A stretch of DNA of 64,000 nucleotides from Candidatus Pantoea floridensis (GTDB lineage Bacteria; Pseudomonadota; Gammaproteobacteria; Enterobacterales; Enterobacteriaceae): assembly GCF_900215435.1 (NCBI RefSeq), contig NZ_OCMY01000001.1, positions 4,092,001-4,156,000 of the forward strand, written 5' to 3'. Shown one piece after another: positions 1-7,703 of the stretch (positions are counted from its first letter, which is position 1; every line of letters starts with the position of its first letter). The position numbers were made by a program, and so were the translations under genes. The notes beneath the pieces are model-generated. The model searched no databases and was not told where the DNA came from. It was given only the letters and a program-made list of their open reading frames with translations.

Positions 1-1000
1 CCTGAATGGCAGCATTGTGTAAATGAATATTTAGATGGGTATTCACGGCGACACCGATAGGCGTCATATCACCTGGGCCGTGCCATGCTAACCGTATTCC
101 GAATGCCTGACACAGCGCCGCCAGTTTAAGCGCTGGCGTGATGCCACCAATTTGCGAAATGTGGCAGCGAATGAAGTCGATTCGGCGATGAATGATCAGC
201 TCATGCCATTCGGCTGGATTATTAAATAATTCACCTAATGCCAGCGGCACGGCACTCTGCTGGCGTAACTGTGCCAGCCAACCGGTTTGCGCCGGAGGAA
301 GAACATCCTCGAGAAAATAGGGCATATAAGGTTCCAGTTGTTTAACCAACTGAATCGCTTGCTGCGGAAATAACCGTTCGTGAACATCATGCAGAATTTC
401 AAACTGATGACCATATTTGGTTCTCAATGCACGAAACATCTCAACCGTATTTGCCATGTACTGTTGCTGAGAATAATAAGCGCCGGCGGTACCCTTTTCT
501 GGAGCATGGAGATCCTGGGCGGTACCGCCGTAAAACCCCAACTGACAGCGAATATGACGGTAGCCAATTTCTAGCGCTTGATCTACTGAGGCATAAAGTT
601 CTTCCAGCGTTTCACCACTGGCATGGGTATAAGCTGCAATCGCATCGCGTGATTTCCCCCCCCATAATTGATACAAAGGCATACCCGCCAGCTGCGCCTT
701 AATATCCCACAATGCCATATCAATACCGGAAATAGCATTATTGGTTACCGGACCGTTTCGCCAATAGGCATTAACGTTCATCATTTGCCACAGATCTTCA
801 ATATTATTGGCATCTCGCCCGACCAAAAGGGGAACCAGATACTCATCGACCATCGTTTTTACAGCCAATGGACGCTGTTGAAAAGTGGCACAGCCGTGTC
901 CCGTAATGCCTTTATTGGTCGTAACGCGTACGGTAATGAGATTATGGCGATCGGGACGAGTAATAAAGCAGTGAATACTTTCGATAATAGTTGGGGTCAC
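1..1000 (-). CDS. RspA-like sugar-acid dehydratase (enolase superfamily), C-terminus cut by window edge
   Basis: About 333 codons are visible from a GTG start at 1000, which has an AGAGGAG ribosome site eight bases upstream. The product aligns by eye with E. coli RspA, a mandelate-racemase-like member of the enolase superfamily related to D-mannonate dehydratases. Visible hallmarks are [25 protein letters not shown], the metal-ligand series LHDVHERL (Asp), FLEDV (Glu) and LGELFNNP (Glu), and a later [11 protein letters not shown] block holding the catalytic His. Full-length relatives are about 400-415 residues, so roughly the last 70 are missing. The run of eight G/C bases near 656-663 is in frame and is not a frameshift. 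It is divergent from a PTS permease, so it may act on a hexonate or hexuronate derived from that carrier's substrate. Many RspA homologues have weak or unknown activity, so the substrate is not assigned. Confidence 0.85.
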   Translation of the reverse strand, partial: MTPTIIESIHCFITRPDRHNLITVRVTTNKGITGHGCATFQQRPLAVKTMVDEYLVPLLVGRDANNIEDLWQMMNVNAYWRNGPVTNNAISGIDMALWDIKAQLAGMPLYQLWGGKSRDAIAAYTHASGETLEELYASVDQALEIGYRHIRCQLGFYGGTAQDLHAPEKGTAGAYYSQQQYMANTVEMFRALRTKYGHQFEILHDVHERLFPQQAIQLVKQLEPYMPYFLEDVLPPAQTGWLAQLRQQSAVPLALGELFNNPAEWHELIIHRRIDFIRCHISQIGGITPALKLAALCQAFGIRLAWHGPGDMTPIGVAVNTHLNIHLHNAAIQ

Positions 1001-1302
1001 AAAGAAAACTCCTCTGGCACACTCACCGCGTTTAACAGTAAGGCAGAATGATATGAAATTTTTACCCTATGATTGCTGGGTTTTTATTAAGACGCAAACC
1101 CTTTTTATGTAATAAATATTGGTTAAAAAAATGCGTGATTTCTCTTTAAAAAACAGACCAATTTGCGATTTTTCGTGTCATAAAGCCTGTTGAGTGTGGT
1201 TTTGTGATCCTCATCATGATTTATTGGTTTGTTTTGCCTGGGTTCATTTATTACCATCCAGAGCAGATTTCATCAGGGCAGTTTTTTCCCTTAGGAGCAA
1301 GT
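1001..1302. promoter_or_regulatory. Divergent promoter region between dehydratase and PTS genes; possible CRP site near 1203
   Basis: This 302-base gap has no convincing gene and must hold promoters for both flanking genes. It is AT-rich in the middle (about 1080-1180). A half-good CRP-like sequence, TGTGA followed after six bases by TCATG, lies at 1203-1218. The first half matches the consensus and the second only partly. An in-frame upward extension of the PTS ORF from 1204 was rejected because a strong AGGAG site precedes the ATG at 1303. Confidence 0.35.
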
Positions 1303-2670
1303 ATGGGAACGCAGGACGTCATAGGAAATATCATTCAGTTAGTGGGCGGAAAAAATAATATCAATAAAGTCTGGCACTGTATGACTCGGCTGCGCTTTGA
1401 TCTAATTGATGACAATAAAGTTAATCAGAGTGGAATTAAAGCGCTGCCCGGTGTTCTGGGGGCGCAAATGCAAAGCGAACAGTTTCAAATCATTATTGGG
1501 CCGAAGGTAAATAGTTGGTATGAGCAACTCGTGCCCGTGCTGAATAACGATAATCAGCCGCAGATACAGCGGGAAAAAACGCGTAAAAGCGTCGTTTCCC
1601 TGTTTATGGATACCGTTTCCGGTGTATTTGGACCCATTGTTCCCGCCATTGCTGGCGCAGGGATGATCAAAGGATTACTAGCTGGTTTGGTGGCATTACA
1701 GCTGATCTCGGCAAAGAGTGATACGGTAATGGTGATTGATTTAATCGCCAGCGGCGTGTTCTATTTTTTACCGTTTTTCCTGGCGGTCTCTGCGGCTAAA
1801 ATCTTTAAGACCAATGAATATCTGGCCGCAGCCGTTGCCGCGTGTTTGATGTATCCGTCATTAATCGATGCAGCTAAAGCGCTGGCCGCACATCAGGAAG
1901 GTGCCGTAAACGCATTCTGGTTTATGGGCCTGATTCCGGTTTCGGTATTCAACTATGCCTCCAGTGTTATTCCGGTCATCTTTTCAATTCTGGCACTGAG
2001 TTATATCCACCGCTGGGTTGATCGTATTATGCCGGAAGTGTTGAAAACGGTCTTTACGCCAACGTTAACGCTGTTTCTCGCCGCGCTCACTGCGCTAGTG
2101 GTGATTGGCCCGATGGGTATCTGGCTAGGAAAGGGATTAGCGTTATTTATTGAAGGCTTGTTCAGTATTTCATCCAGCTTTGCCGGTTTGATTGTGGGTG
2201 CCATTCGGCCGCTGGCGGTACTTACCGGTATGCACCATGCAATGACACCCATCGCGCTGCAGAATTTCAGCGATCGCGGTTATGACATGTTGATGCCGAT
2301 GATGTTTATGGCAAATATGTCAATCGCAGGAGCGACCTTTGCCATCTGGAAATTGAGTAAAAATCGTCAGGATAAAGTCGTAACGCTTTCAGCTGCGATC
2401 TCAGCGTTATTAGGCATCACTGAACCTGCGCTGTTTGGGGTATTAACGCGCTATAAAAAAGCGTTTATCGCCGCCACCGTATCCAGCGCGCTCGCTTCCT
2501 CCTTTATTGGTTTCTTTGGCGTACGTTTATATGGCTATATCCTTTCCAGCATATTTAGTCTGCCGGCTTACATCGGACCGTACTTTATCTGGGCCGTATC
2601 GGGCGTGGTGATTGCGCTGGTCTTGTCCTTTAGCCTGACGATAATACTGGTAGGCAAAGAAACTGATTAA
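1303..2670 (+). CDS. PTS system EIIBC component, glucose/beta-glucoside-type family, no EIIA domain
   Basis: The 455-residue product has an N-terminal EIIB domain (about residues 1-80) whose phosphorylated Cys lies in WHCMTRLRF. A linker follows, then a hydrophobic EIIC domain starting near KSVVSLFMDTVSGVFGPIVPAIAGAGM. The conserved segment GMHHAMTPIALQNF is the EIIC substrate-site region. The start at 1303 is chosen for the AGGAG seven bases upstream. There is no C-terminal EIIA, so phosphate must come from a separate protein such as Crr (EIIA-Glc), as for sucrose, trehalose and N-acetylmuramate permeases. The substrate cannot be told from the sequence. The divergent dehydratase is the only catabolic neighbour visible. 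Confidence 0.9.
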   Translation: MGTQDVIGNIIQLVGGKNNINKVWHCMTRLRFDLIDDNKVNQSGIKALPGVLGAQMQSEQFQIIIGPKVNSWYEQLVPVLNNDNQPQIQREKTRKSVVSLFMDTVSGVFGPIVPAIAGAGMIKGLLAGLVALQLISAKSDTVMVIDLIASGVFYFLPFFLAVSAAKIFKTNEYLAAAVAACLMYPSLIDAAKALAAHQEGAVNAFWFMGLIPVSVFNYASSVIPVIFSILALSYIHRWVDRIMPEVLKTVFTPTLTLFLAALTALVVIGPMGIWLGKGLALFIEGLFSISSSFAGLIVGAIRPLAVLTGMHHAMTPIALQNFSDRGYDMLMPMMFMANMSIAGATFAIWKLSKNRQDKVVTLSAAISALLGITEPALFGVLTRYKKAFIAATVSSALASSFIGFFGVRLYGYILSSIFSLPAYIGPYFIWAVSGVVIALVLSFSLTIILVGKETD

Positions 2671-2719
2671 GCTGTGCAGTCTGAGCAGGGATAAATAAGC
2701 AAACGGCATATCGAGCGTT

Positions 2720-2739
2720 GGTCGCCACACGTGGCGACC
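2720..2739. repeat. Perfect short inverted repeat (hairpin), REP-like
   Basis: The element reads GGTCGCCAC-AC-GTGGCGACC: a 9-bp stem with a 2-base loop, in the 77-bp gap between the converging PTS and lplA genes. Its GGTCGCC/GGCGACC arms match part of the element at 11994-12042, so it probably belongs to a species-specific intergenic hairpin family. It may also end transcription from both sides, though no clear T tract follows. Confidence 0.55.
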
Positions 2740-2747
2740 GAAGCTAT

Positions 2748-3764
2748 TTAGCTTACGTTGCTCACCAGCCAGGTTTCCAGCTGGCTCAATTCATTAATCT
2801 GACCCGGATAGTCTGTTTTCAACTGCTGCAATTGCGCCAATATCGTGTCCGGCCGGTACAATGTCCCTTGCAGACGCATCGCCAGCGCTTCTAAAGGGGA
2901 GGGATTAAGGCTGTCAGTGAATATTTGGCAGCGAGAAATCACACCACGCTCAACATCAAAGTGAATCTCCACGCCGCCCCAGACAAAGCGTTCATTAAGC
3001 AGATGCGAGAAATCGGGTGCGCTGCCGAAATTCCACTCCCAGCTACTTTGTCGGGCAAATTGCTCCTTGAAACCGGGCAATTTCGGTAGCACGGCGGGGG
3101 AGATGTGCTCTGGTTCGCAGGCTTCCTGATAATAATTAAAGTAAGCGGCAACGACCTCACGACAAATCGTATCAAAGCGAATATCCGGCACTAATTCGGC
3201 AATGTTGGCCACGCGTGAGCGCACAGAACTGATGCCTTTCGCCTGTAATTTTTTGATGTCGGGGTTGAGGTACTCGGCAAGACGCGACAAATCCGCATTC
3301 ATCAGAAATGTACCGTGATGAAAACCGCGATCCGGCGTTTCACGATAGGCGGAGCCCGATATTTTGCGCATTTCGCCCGCCACGTTGACCACAATATCGT
3401 TGCGGCCGGAGGCTTCGGCGGGAATACCGAGCCGTTCTAAAGCACGCAGGATGATGGCCGTAGAAACCGTTTTATCGTATTCCGGTTTTCCGGCCATAAA
3501 GGTGAAGCAGCAGTTACCCAAATCGTGAAACACCGCGCCACCGCCGCTGCTGCGGCGCGCCAGCTTGATACCGTCCTCGGCCATACGCCGAGTGTTGCAC
3601 TCTTTCCACGGATTCTGGGCTCGCCCAATCACCACGGTTTCGGCATTCTGCCAAAGAAAAAGCACTCGCTGCGTTGTCGGCATTTGCCGAAAAATGCACT
3701 CCTCCACAGCAAGGTTAAACCAGGGATCGTGCGAGTCTGAGATAAGCAAACGTAAGGTGGACAT
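2748..3764 (-). CDS. lplA: Lipoate-protein ligase A
   Basis: The 338-residue product matches E. coli LplA nearly end to end ([82 protein letters not shown]). It activates free lipoate with ATP to lipoyl-AMP and transfers it to the lipoyl domains of 2-oxoacid dehydrogenases and the glycine cleavage H protein. [12 protein letters not shown] is the lipoate/AMP binding motif, and the Lys of KISGSAYRE is the conserved active-site Lys. Two ATGs are adjacent. The second, at 3764, gives the E. coli-like N-terminus and better spacing from GGAGGA. It stands alone, convergent with the PTS gene. Confidence 0.97.
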   Translation of the reverse strand: MSTLRLLISDSHDPWFNLAVEECIFRQMPTTQRVLFLWQNAETVVIGRAQNPWKECNTRRMAEDGIKLARRSSGGGAVFHDLGNCCFTFMAGKPEYDKTVSTAIILRALERLGIPAEASGRNDIVVNVAGEMRKISGSAYRETPDRGFHHGTFLMNADLSRLAEYLNPDIKKLQAKGISSVRSRVANIAELVPDIRFDTICREVVAAYFNYYQEACEPEHISPAVLPKLPGFKEQFARQSSWEWNFGSAPDFSHLLNERFVWGGVEIHFDVERGVISRCQIFTDSLNPSPLEALAMRLQGTLYRPDTILAQLQQLKTDYPGQINELSQLETWLVSNVS

Positions 3765-3874
3765 CATTCCTCCAGTTCCATGAGAAAGGGCAAGCGGAAG
3801 ATAGGTTACGCTTAAGTGGATTGAAAGGTAAGAAACGAGGGCGCATGACATTTTACTAAAATTGCCTCAAGCTC

Positions 3875-3889
3875 TAGACGACTGGTCTA
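3875..3889. promoter_or_regulatory. Operator-like inverted repeat 1 (TAGAC-N5-GTCTA)
   Basis: TAGACGACTGGTCTA is a 5-bp inverted repeat around GACTG. Identical 15-mers occur at 3916-3930 and 4700-4714. The first two are 41 bp apart, close to four helical turns, upstream of the DJ-1-like gene. They are most simply sites for the adjacent TetR-family repressor. Confidence 0.75.
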
Positions 3890-3915
3890 TTAGGTGTTAA
3901 CGTGAATTTAAGCGC

Positions 3916-3930
3916 TAGACGACTGGTCTA
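3916..3930. promoter_or_regulatory. Operator-like inverted repeat 2 (TAGAC-N5-GTCTA)
   Basis: Second copy of the same 15-mer, here extended by one pair to CTAGAC-GACTG-GTCTAG. It lies 36 bp before the DJ-1-like start codon, in the expected promoter zone, so a bound repressor would block transcription. Confidence 0.78.
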
Positions 3931-3966
3931 GTTTGAGCATTTAATCCTGGCAACTGGAGATTGACG

Positions 3967-4647
3967 ATGAAGATTCTTATGGTTCTCACCTCGCACGATC
4001 AATTAGGCGATACCGGACGTAAAACCGGCTTTTGGCTGGAAGAGCTGGCTGCGCCTTACTACGCGTTCAAAGATGCCGGGGCCGACATCACGCTGGCTTC
4101 ACCGAAAGGCGGCAAGCCGCCGTTAGATCCTAAAAGCAACGAGCCTGATTTCCAGACCGAACAAACCCATCGCTTTGAAGCCGATGCCGCAGCAACTCAG
4201 CAACTTGCGGCCACCGTACGTCTGGATAGCGTAACGCCTGCCGGTTACGACGCCGTGTTTTACCCTGGCGGTCACGGCCCGTTGTGGGATTTGGCCGAGG
4301 ATAAGCATTCCATCGCGCTGATTGAAGGCTTCCTCGCGGCAAACAAACACGTCGCGCTGGTATGCCATGCGCCGGGCGTGTTGCGCCATGTCAAAACGCC
4401 AGAAGGGAAGCCGCTCGTGCAGGGGCGCAATGTTACCGGCTTTACCAATAGCGAAGAGGAGGCCGTTGGCCTGACCAAGGTGGTGCCATTCCTGGTGGAA
4501 GACGAACTGATTGCCAAGGGCGGTCTGTATTCTAAAGGTGCCGACTGGAGTTCTTACGTGGTTAGCGATGGCCTGCTGATCACTGGACAAAATCCAACAT
4601 CCTCAGCCGAGACCGCACAACAGCTGATAAAGCAATTAGCTCAGTAA
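3967..4647 (+). CDS. DJ-1/PfpI superfamily protein, Hsp31-like (candidate glyoxalase III/deglycase)
   Basis: The 226-residue product has the DJ-1/PfpI fold of the Hsp31-like type. The candidate catalytic triad is Cys133-His134 in LVCHAPG and Glu26 in TGFWLEELAAPY, with the oxyanion glycines in PGGHGPLWD. Members convert methylglyoxal to lactate without cofactor or protect proteins from carbonyl damage, usually in the cytosol. The ATG at 3967 has GGAG eight bases upstream; an in-frame TTG six bases earlier is less likely. The gene sits between operator-like repeats and a NemR-like repressor, a family that senses reactive electrophiles and chlorine species. An induced carbonyl-stress role is therefore the best inference. 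The exact activity (hydratase or deglycase) is not visible. Confidence 0.88.
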   Translation: MKILMVLTSHDQLGDTGRKTGFWLEELAAPYYAFKDAGADITLASPKGGKPPLDPKSNEPDFQTEQTHRFEADAAATQQLAATVRLDSVTPAGYDAVFYPGGHGPLWDLAEDKHSIALIEGFLAANKHVALVCHAPGVLRHVKTPEGKPLVQGRNVTGFTNSEEEAVGLTKVVPFLVEDELIAKGGLYSKGADWSSYVVSDGLLITGQNPTSSAETAQQLIKQLAQ

Positions 4648-4699
4648 AGGCCGATTAACGGGAGGCGAACGTATCGTCCGCCTTCCATTTTCCTGAGCA

Positions 4700-4714
4700 T
4701 AGACGACTGGTCTA
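4700..4714. promoter_or_regulatory. Operator-like inverted repeat 3, upstream of the TetR gene
   Basis: Third identical TAGAC-GACTG-GTCTA copy, ending 20 bp before the regulator start codon. The position suggests autoregulation of the TetR-family gene as well as control of the upstream gene. Confidence 0.77.
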
Positions 4715-4734
4715 GTATTTGATAATCTTGGGCT

Positions 4735-5343
4735 ATGACTACTGCATCCCAATTACATAGCCACGAAATCCGCGATCACATCCTTGCTACCGGCCAACGT
4801 ATCATGGCAGGCAAGGGGTTTTCGGCTGTCGGATTGAATGAAATCCTCACCGATGCTGGCGTGCCGAAGGGTTCGTTCTATCACTATTTCAGTTCGAAAG
4901 AGGCGTTTGGCGTAGCGATGTTGGCGCGCTATTTTGATGATTATCTTACCGAGCTCGATAGTACCTTGGCCCAGCCGGATCTCACCATGGCACAACGTTT
5001 GATGAACTATTGGCAACTGTGGCGTGAGACACAATCGTTCTCCGATTGTCAGGGCAAGTGCCTGGCGGTGAAGCTGGGCGCGGAAGTCGCCGATCTTTCG
5101 GACAGTATGCGCGTTACGCTGCAGAACGGTACTTCAAGGATCATCGCACGTCTGGCGGAGGCGTTAGAAGCGGGCGTGAAAGAGGGATCCCTGGTGATTG
5201 ATGATAAACCGTCCCTCGTGGCAGAAAGCCTTTATCAGCTGTGGGTGGGGGCCAGCATCATGGTGAAAATCGTGCGTCATACTGGCCCGTTTGATTCAGC
5301 CATGAGCATGACGCAGAAAATTATTCGTATTACCGCGCAATAA
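4735..5343 (+). CDS. TetR/AcrR family repressor, NemR-like
   Basis: The 202-residue protein has an N-terminal TetR helix-turn-helix (about residues 12-58: HILATGQRIMAGKGF, GLNEILTDAGVPKGSFYHYFSSKEAFGVAML). Its C-terminal part resembles E. coli NemR, including a Cys at the same place in KCLAVKLGAEVADLS, where NemR has its redox-sensitive Cys. NemR is inactivated by reactive chlorine, quinones and methylglyoxal. A second Cys lies three residues earlier (DCQGKC). The likely regulon is local: three identical inverted repeats flank the DJ-1-like gene and this gene. The start has only a weak ribosome site but fits the family N-terminus. Confidence 0.9.
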   Translation: MTTASQLHSHEIRDHILATGQRIMAGKGFSAVGLNEILTDAGVPKGSFYHYFSSKEAFGVAMLARYFDDYLTELDSTLAQPDLTMAQRLMNYWQLWRETQSFSDCQGKCLAVKLGAEVADLSDSMRVTLQNGTSRIIARLAEALEAGVKEGSLVIDDKPSLVAESLYQLWVGASIMVKIVRHTGPFDSAMSMTQKIIRITAQ

Positions 5344-5362
5344 CACGGTCCTTCCGCCTCAG

Positions 5363-5381
5363 CCACCCTTATGTGGGTTTT
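5363..5381 (+). terminator. Weak possible terminator after the TetR gene
   Basis: CCAC-CCTTAT-GTGG followed by GTTTT, 20 bp after the TetR stop. The stem is only 4 bp, so this is a weak candidate. The rest of the gap to 5462 shows nothing clear. Confidence 0.3.
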
Positions 5382-5462
5382 CGCCAGGGAAACCCTATGC
5401 GCTTTGTTTTGATCGCCATTCTTGGTGCTGCAAAAGTACGCAGCAGGGCGCGAGCGCGGCGC

Positions 5463-5921
5463 TTATTTAGCGTGGGAAACTTGCTCGTAGTAACCGATCT
5501 TCTCAACTTTAGCGGTAGAGCCGCCCCCTTCGAACTCTGATGCTAGCCAGGCATTGACAATATTCTTAGCCAGCTCAGGGCCAATGACGCGCGCGCCCAT
5601 GGTCATGATCTGCGCGTTGTTGCTCTTACGGGCACGCTCGGCGGAGAAGGTATCGTGGCACTGCGCGGCGCGCACGCCTTCCACCTTGTTAGCGACAATA
5701 GCCACGCCGATGCCGGTACCGCACAGCAGGATACCGCGCTCAAACTCTTTTTTCTGAATGGCGGTAGCCAATGCAAATGCCACATCCGGATACATCGGAC
5801 GATCGTTTTGCGCATCATTGGTGTAATCCGTTACCACAAACTCTTTCTCTTCCAGCAGTTTTTTAATCACGTTTTTCAATTCGATAGCTGCATCATCGGC
5901 GCCAATAGCGATTGTTTTCAT
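5463..5921 (-). CDS. RpiB/LacAB-type sugar-phosphate isomerase, EryI/DerI-like (D-erythrulose-4-phosphate isomerase candidate)
   Basis: The 152-residue product starts MKTIAIGADDAA, with GGAGA upstream of the ATG at 5921. It has the RpiB signature: Cys67 in LLCGTGIGVAIVANK, the general base in the nucleophile strand of this family, and His89 in QCHDTFSAERARKSNNA. RpiB relatives interconvert aldose and ketose phosphates. In erythritol and tetritol pathways, the EryI/DerI branch converts D-erythrulose-4-phosphate to D-erythrose-4-phosphate. It is divergent from a transporter, kinase and TIM-like isomerase operon whose families match that pathway, so this role is preferred over ribose-5-phosphate isomerase. 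The assignment rests on context. Confidence 0.85.
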   Translation of the reverse strand: MKTIAIGADDAAIELKNVIKKLLEEKEFVVTDYTNDAQNDRPMYPDVAFALATAIQKKEFERGILLCGTGIGVAIVANKVEGVRAAQCHDTFSAERARKSNNAQIMTMGARVIGPELAKNIVNAWLASEFEGGGSTAKVEKIGYYEQVSHAK

Positions 5922-6257
5922 CGTCGTTCTCCAGCAGGGTTGGCATGGTCGCCTGCACTTTTGTTCAGCAGGCGAGAAGATGTTCATAAGCAGCCTGCCA
6001 TAGAATTAATCATGTGTTCAAGTGTTGTTCATATGAGAGGTGCCAGATATCGCCCGTTAATGCGCTTGAAATCACCATACCAGTGTGGTTTTGGCCGCTG
6101 CATTGAGCAAAAGTCCGATAATAACTGCAAAATCGAATCTCATGAGCGCGCTCACACTTTCGTGTATTGCGCTTGAGGTGTGCGCAATTATCCGTGTACT
6201 GTTCATTTGTTCGCATAGCTTTACTAATGTACAAGAAGACCCATTAAGGACTCGAAC
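5922..6257. promoter_or_regulatory. Divergent promoter region of the tetrulose locus with operator-like repeats
   Basis: There is no convincing gene here. A perfect 12-bp palindrome TGAGCGCGCTCA lies at 6143-6154. TGTTCA hexamers occur as close direct repeats at each side: 6015-6020 with 6026-6031, near the isomerase gene, and 6200-6205 with a near copy TGTTCG at 6208-6213, near the transporter operon. Such sites flanking a divergent promoter fit control by the SorC-family regulator at 12094. Which element is the true operator is not determined. Confidence 0.4.
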
Positions 6258-6371
6258 ATGCTGCATTTACACCTTACCTCTCAGTTCGCCTGCCGCCAGC
6301 GCGCCCTTAGCGCTGGGCCAACACCGCTTAACGAAATGAATAACTCCGCATGTCCTGGAGGTGCGTTATGA
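6258..6371 (+). CDS. Possible 37-residue leader peptide coupled to the MFS gene
   Basis: A short ORF (MLHLHLTSQFACRQ... ending in GGAL) has AAGGA seven bases before its ATG and ends in TGA overlapping the MFS start as ATGA. This is the same translational-coupling geometry seen between real genes in this window. The peptide matches nothing recognised and has no repeated codons of one amino acid. It may be a coupled leader, or chance, since the MFS gene has its own good GGAGGTG site inside the ORF. Confidence 0.35.
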   Translation: MLHLHLTSQFACRQRALSAGPTPLNEMNNSACPGGAL

Positions 6372-7702
6372 ACCAGCCAACCGTCACGGCGGTGGAAAAG
6401 TCCACCATCAGAAAAATCTCCTGGCGTTTAGTGCCGTTCGTGGCGCTGATGTTCTTTATTAACTTTCTCGATCGCACCGCGATTTCGTTTGCGGGCCCCA
6501 ACGGCATGACGCAAGACCTCGGCCTGACGGCGCTGCAGTTTGGTTTAGCATCAGGCATCTTCTTTATTGGTTACATCCTGCTGGAGGTGCCCAGCAACCT
6601 GGCGCTGCATAAGTTTGGCGCGCGTCGCTGGCTGGCGCGCATCATGATCAGCTGGGGGATTGTCTCGCTGTTGTTCACATGGGTAAGCAGTGTGGAAGGT
6701 TTGTATACGCTGCGTCTGCTGCTCGGCATCGCTGAGGCTGGCTTCTTCCCGGGCGCGATCCTCTACCTCAGCATGTGGGTACCTGGCCGGCATCGCAGCA
6801 AAATTCTGTCGCTGTTCTATCTTGCGCAACCGCTAACCGTGGTATTTGGCGCACCGTTAGCCGCTTCATTAATTGAGCAGCATGGCCTGTTCGGCATGGC
6901 CGGCTGGCGCGTGATGTTTATGGGCGTCTCAATTCCCGCAATTCTGATTGGGTTTGCTGCACTGTTCTGGCTGGTGGATTCGCCGCGCCAGGCTAAATGG
7001 CTGACCTCCGAAGAGAAAACCTGGCTTACTGCTGAGCTGGAAGCCGAGCATCAGCAGAAGCAGGGCCATCAGAAACACAGCCTGCGCTCGGTAATGGGTA
7101 ACGGCCGCGTATGGATGCTGTGCCTGATTTACTTCGGATTCATTTATGGTCTGTATGCGCTGGCGTTCTTCCTGCCAACCATTATTGCTGGCTTCCAACA
7201 GCAGTTCGGCACCACCTTTAATGTCATGCAGAAAGGATTGATTACCGGCGTGCCGTACCTGATCGCAGCGGTGGTGATGTTCTTCTGGTCGAAAGACGCT
7301 GCGCGTCGTGGCTGCAAAACCTGGCACATCGCTATTCCGGCGCTGGCAGGCGGCATCAGCGTGCCGCTGGCGCTGTATATGGATTCGCCGTTCACCACCA
7401 TCATGGTGATTGCGATTACCGCCAGCGCCATCTTCGCCGCGTTACCTAACTTCTGGACATTACCGACGCAATTCCTGACCGGTGCATCTGCGGCGGCCGC
7501 GATTGCACTGATTAATACCTTAGGAAACGTAGCGGGCTTCTCTGCGGGCTACATCACCGGCGCGCTGCATGACGCGACTAACAGCTATGCCTTGCCGATG
7601 TTTGTGGTCGGCGGATTCATGCTGCTGTCAGCCTTCCTCATGCTGTTACTTAACCGCCGTCGCTCGCCGTCTCAGCCGATCTCTTTAGCTCAGGAGCATT
7701 AA
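6368..7702 (+). CDS. MFS transporter, anion:cation symporter (ACS)-like family; tetrulose uptake candidate
   Basis: The 444-residue inner-membrane protein has about 12 hydrophobic segments. The N-terminal half carries MFFINFLDRTAISFAGP, then the ACS-type loop NLALHKFGARRWLARIMISWGIVS and AEAGFFPGAILYLSMWVP. Relatives carry sugar acids, tartrate, phthalate and other polar solutes with protons. The start at 6368 is set by GGAGGTG six bases upstream, not the earlier in-frame ATG at 6350. It is the first full gene of a tight operon (1-bp gap to the kinase) that appears to degrade a four-carbon ketose, so L- or D-erythrulose or a related polyol or acid is the likely cargo. This is inferred from position only. 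Confidence 0.88.
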   Translation: MNQPTVTAVEKSTIRKISWRLVPFVALMFFINFLDRTAISFAGPNGMTQDLGLTALQFGLASGIFFIGYILLEVPSNLALHKFGARRWLARIMISWGIVSLLFTWVSSVEGLYTLRLLLGIAEAGFFPGAILYLSMWVPGRHRSKILSLFYLAQPLTVVFGAPLAASLIEQHGLFGMAGWRVMFMGVSIPAILIGFAALFWLVDSPRQAKWLTSEEKTWLTAELEAEHQQKQGHQKHSLRSVMGNGRVWMLCLIYFGFIYGLYALAFFLPTIIAGFQQQFGTTFNVMQKGLITGVPYLIAAVVMFFWSKDAARRGCKTWHIAIPALAGGISVPLALYMDSPFTTIMVIAITASAIFAALPNFWTLPTQFLTGASAAAAIALINTLGNVAGFSAGYITGALHDATNSYALPMFVVGGFMLLSAFLMLLLNRRRSPSQPISLAQEH

Positions 7703-7703
7703 T

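Noticed and set aside
656..663. Run of eight C in the dehydratase gene, suspected frameshift
   Set aside because: Translation through it reads [12 protein letters not shown], which matches the family in one frame, so there is no break.
1203..1302. In-frame extension of the PTS gene upstream to 1204
   Set aside because: The translated extension is hydrophobic and unrelated to EIIB, while ATG 1303 has a strong AGGAG and begins the EIIB domain.
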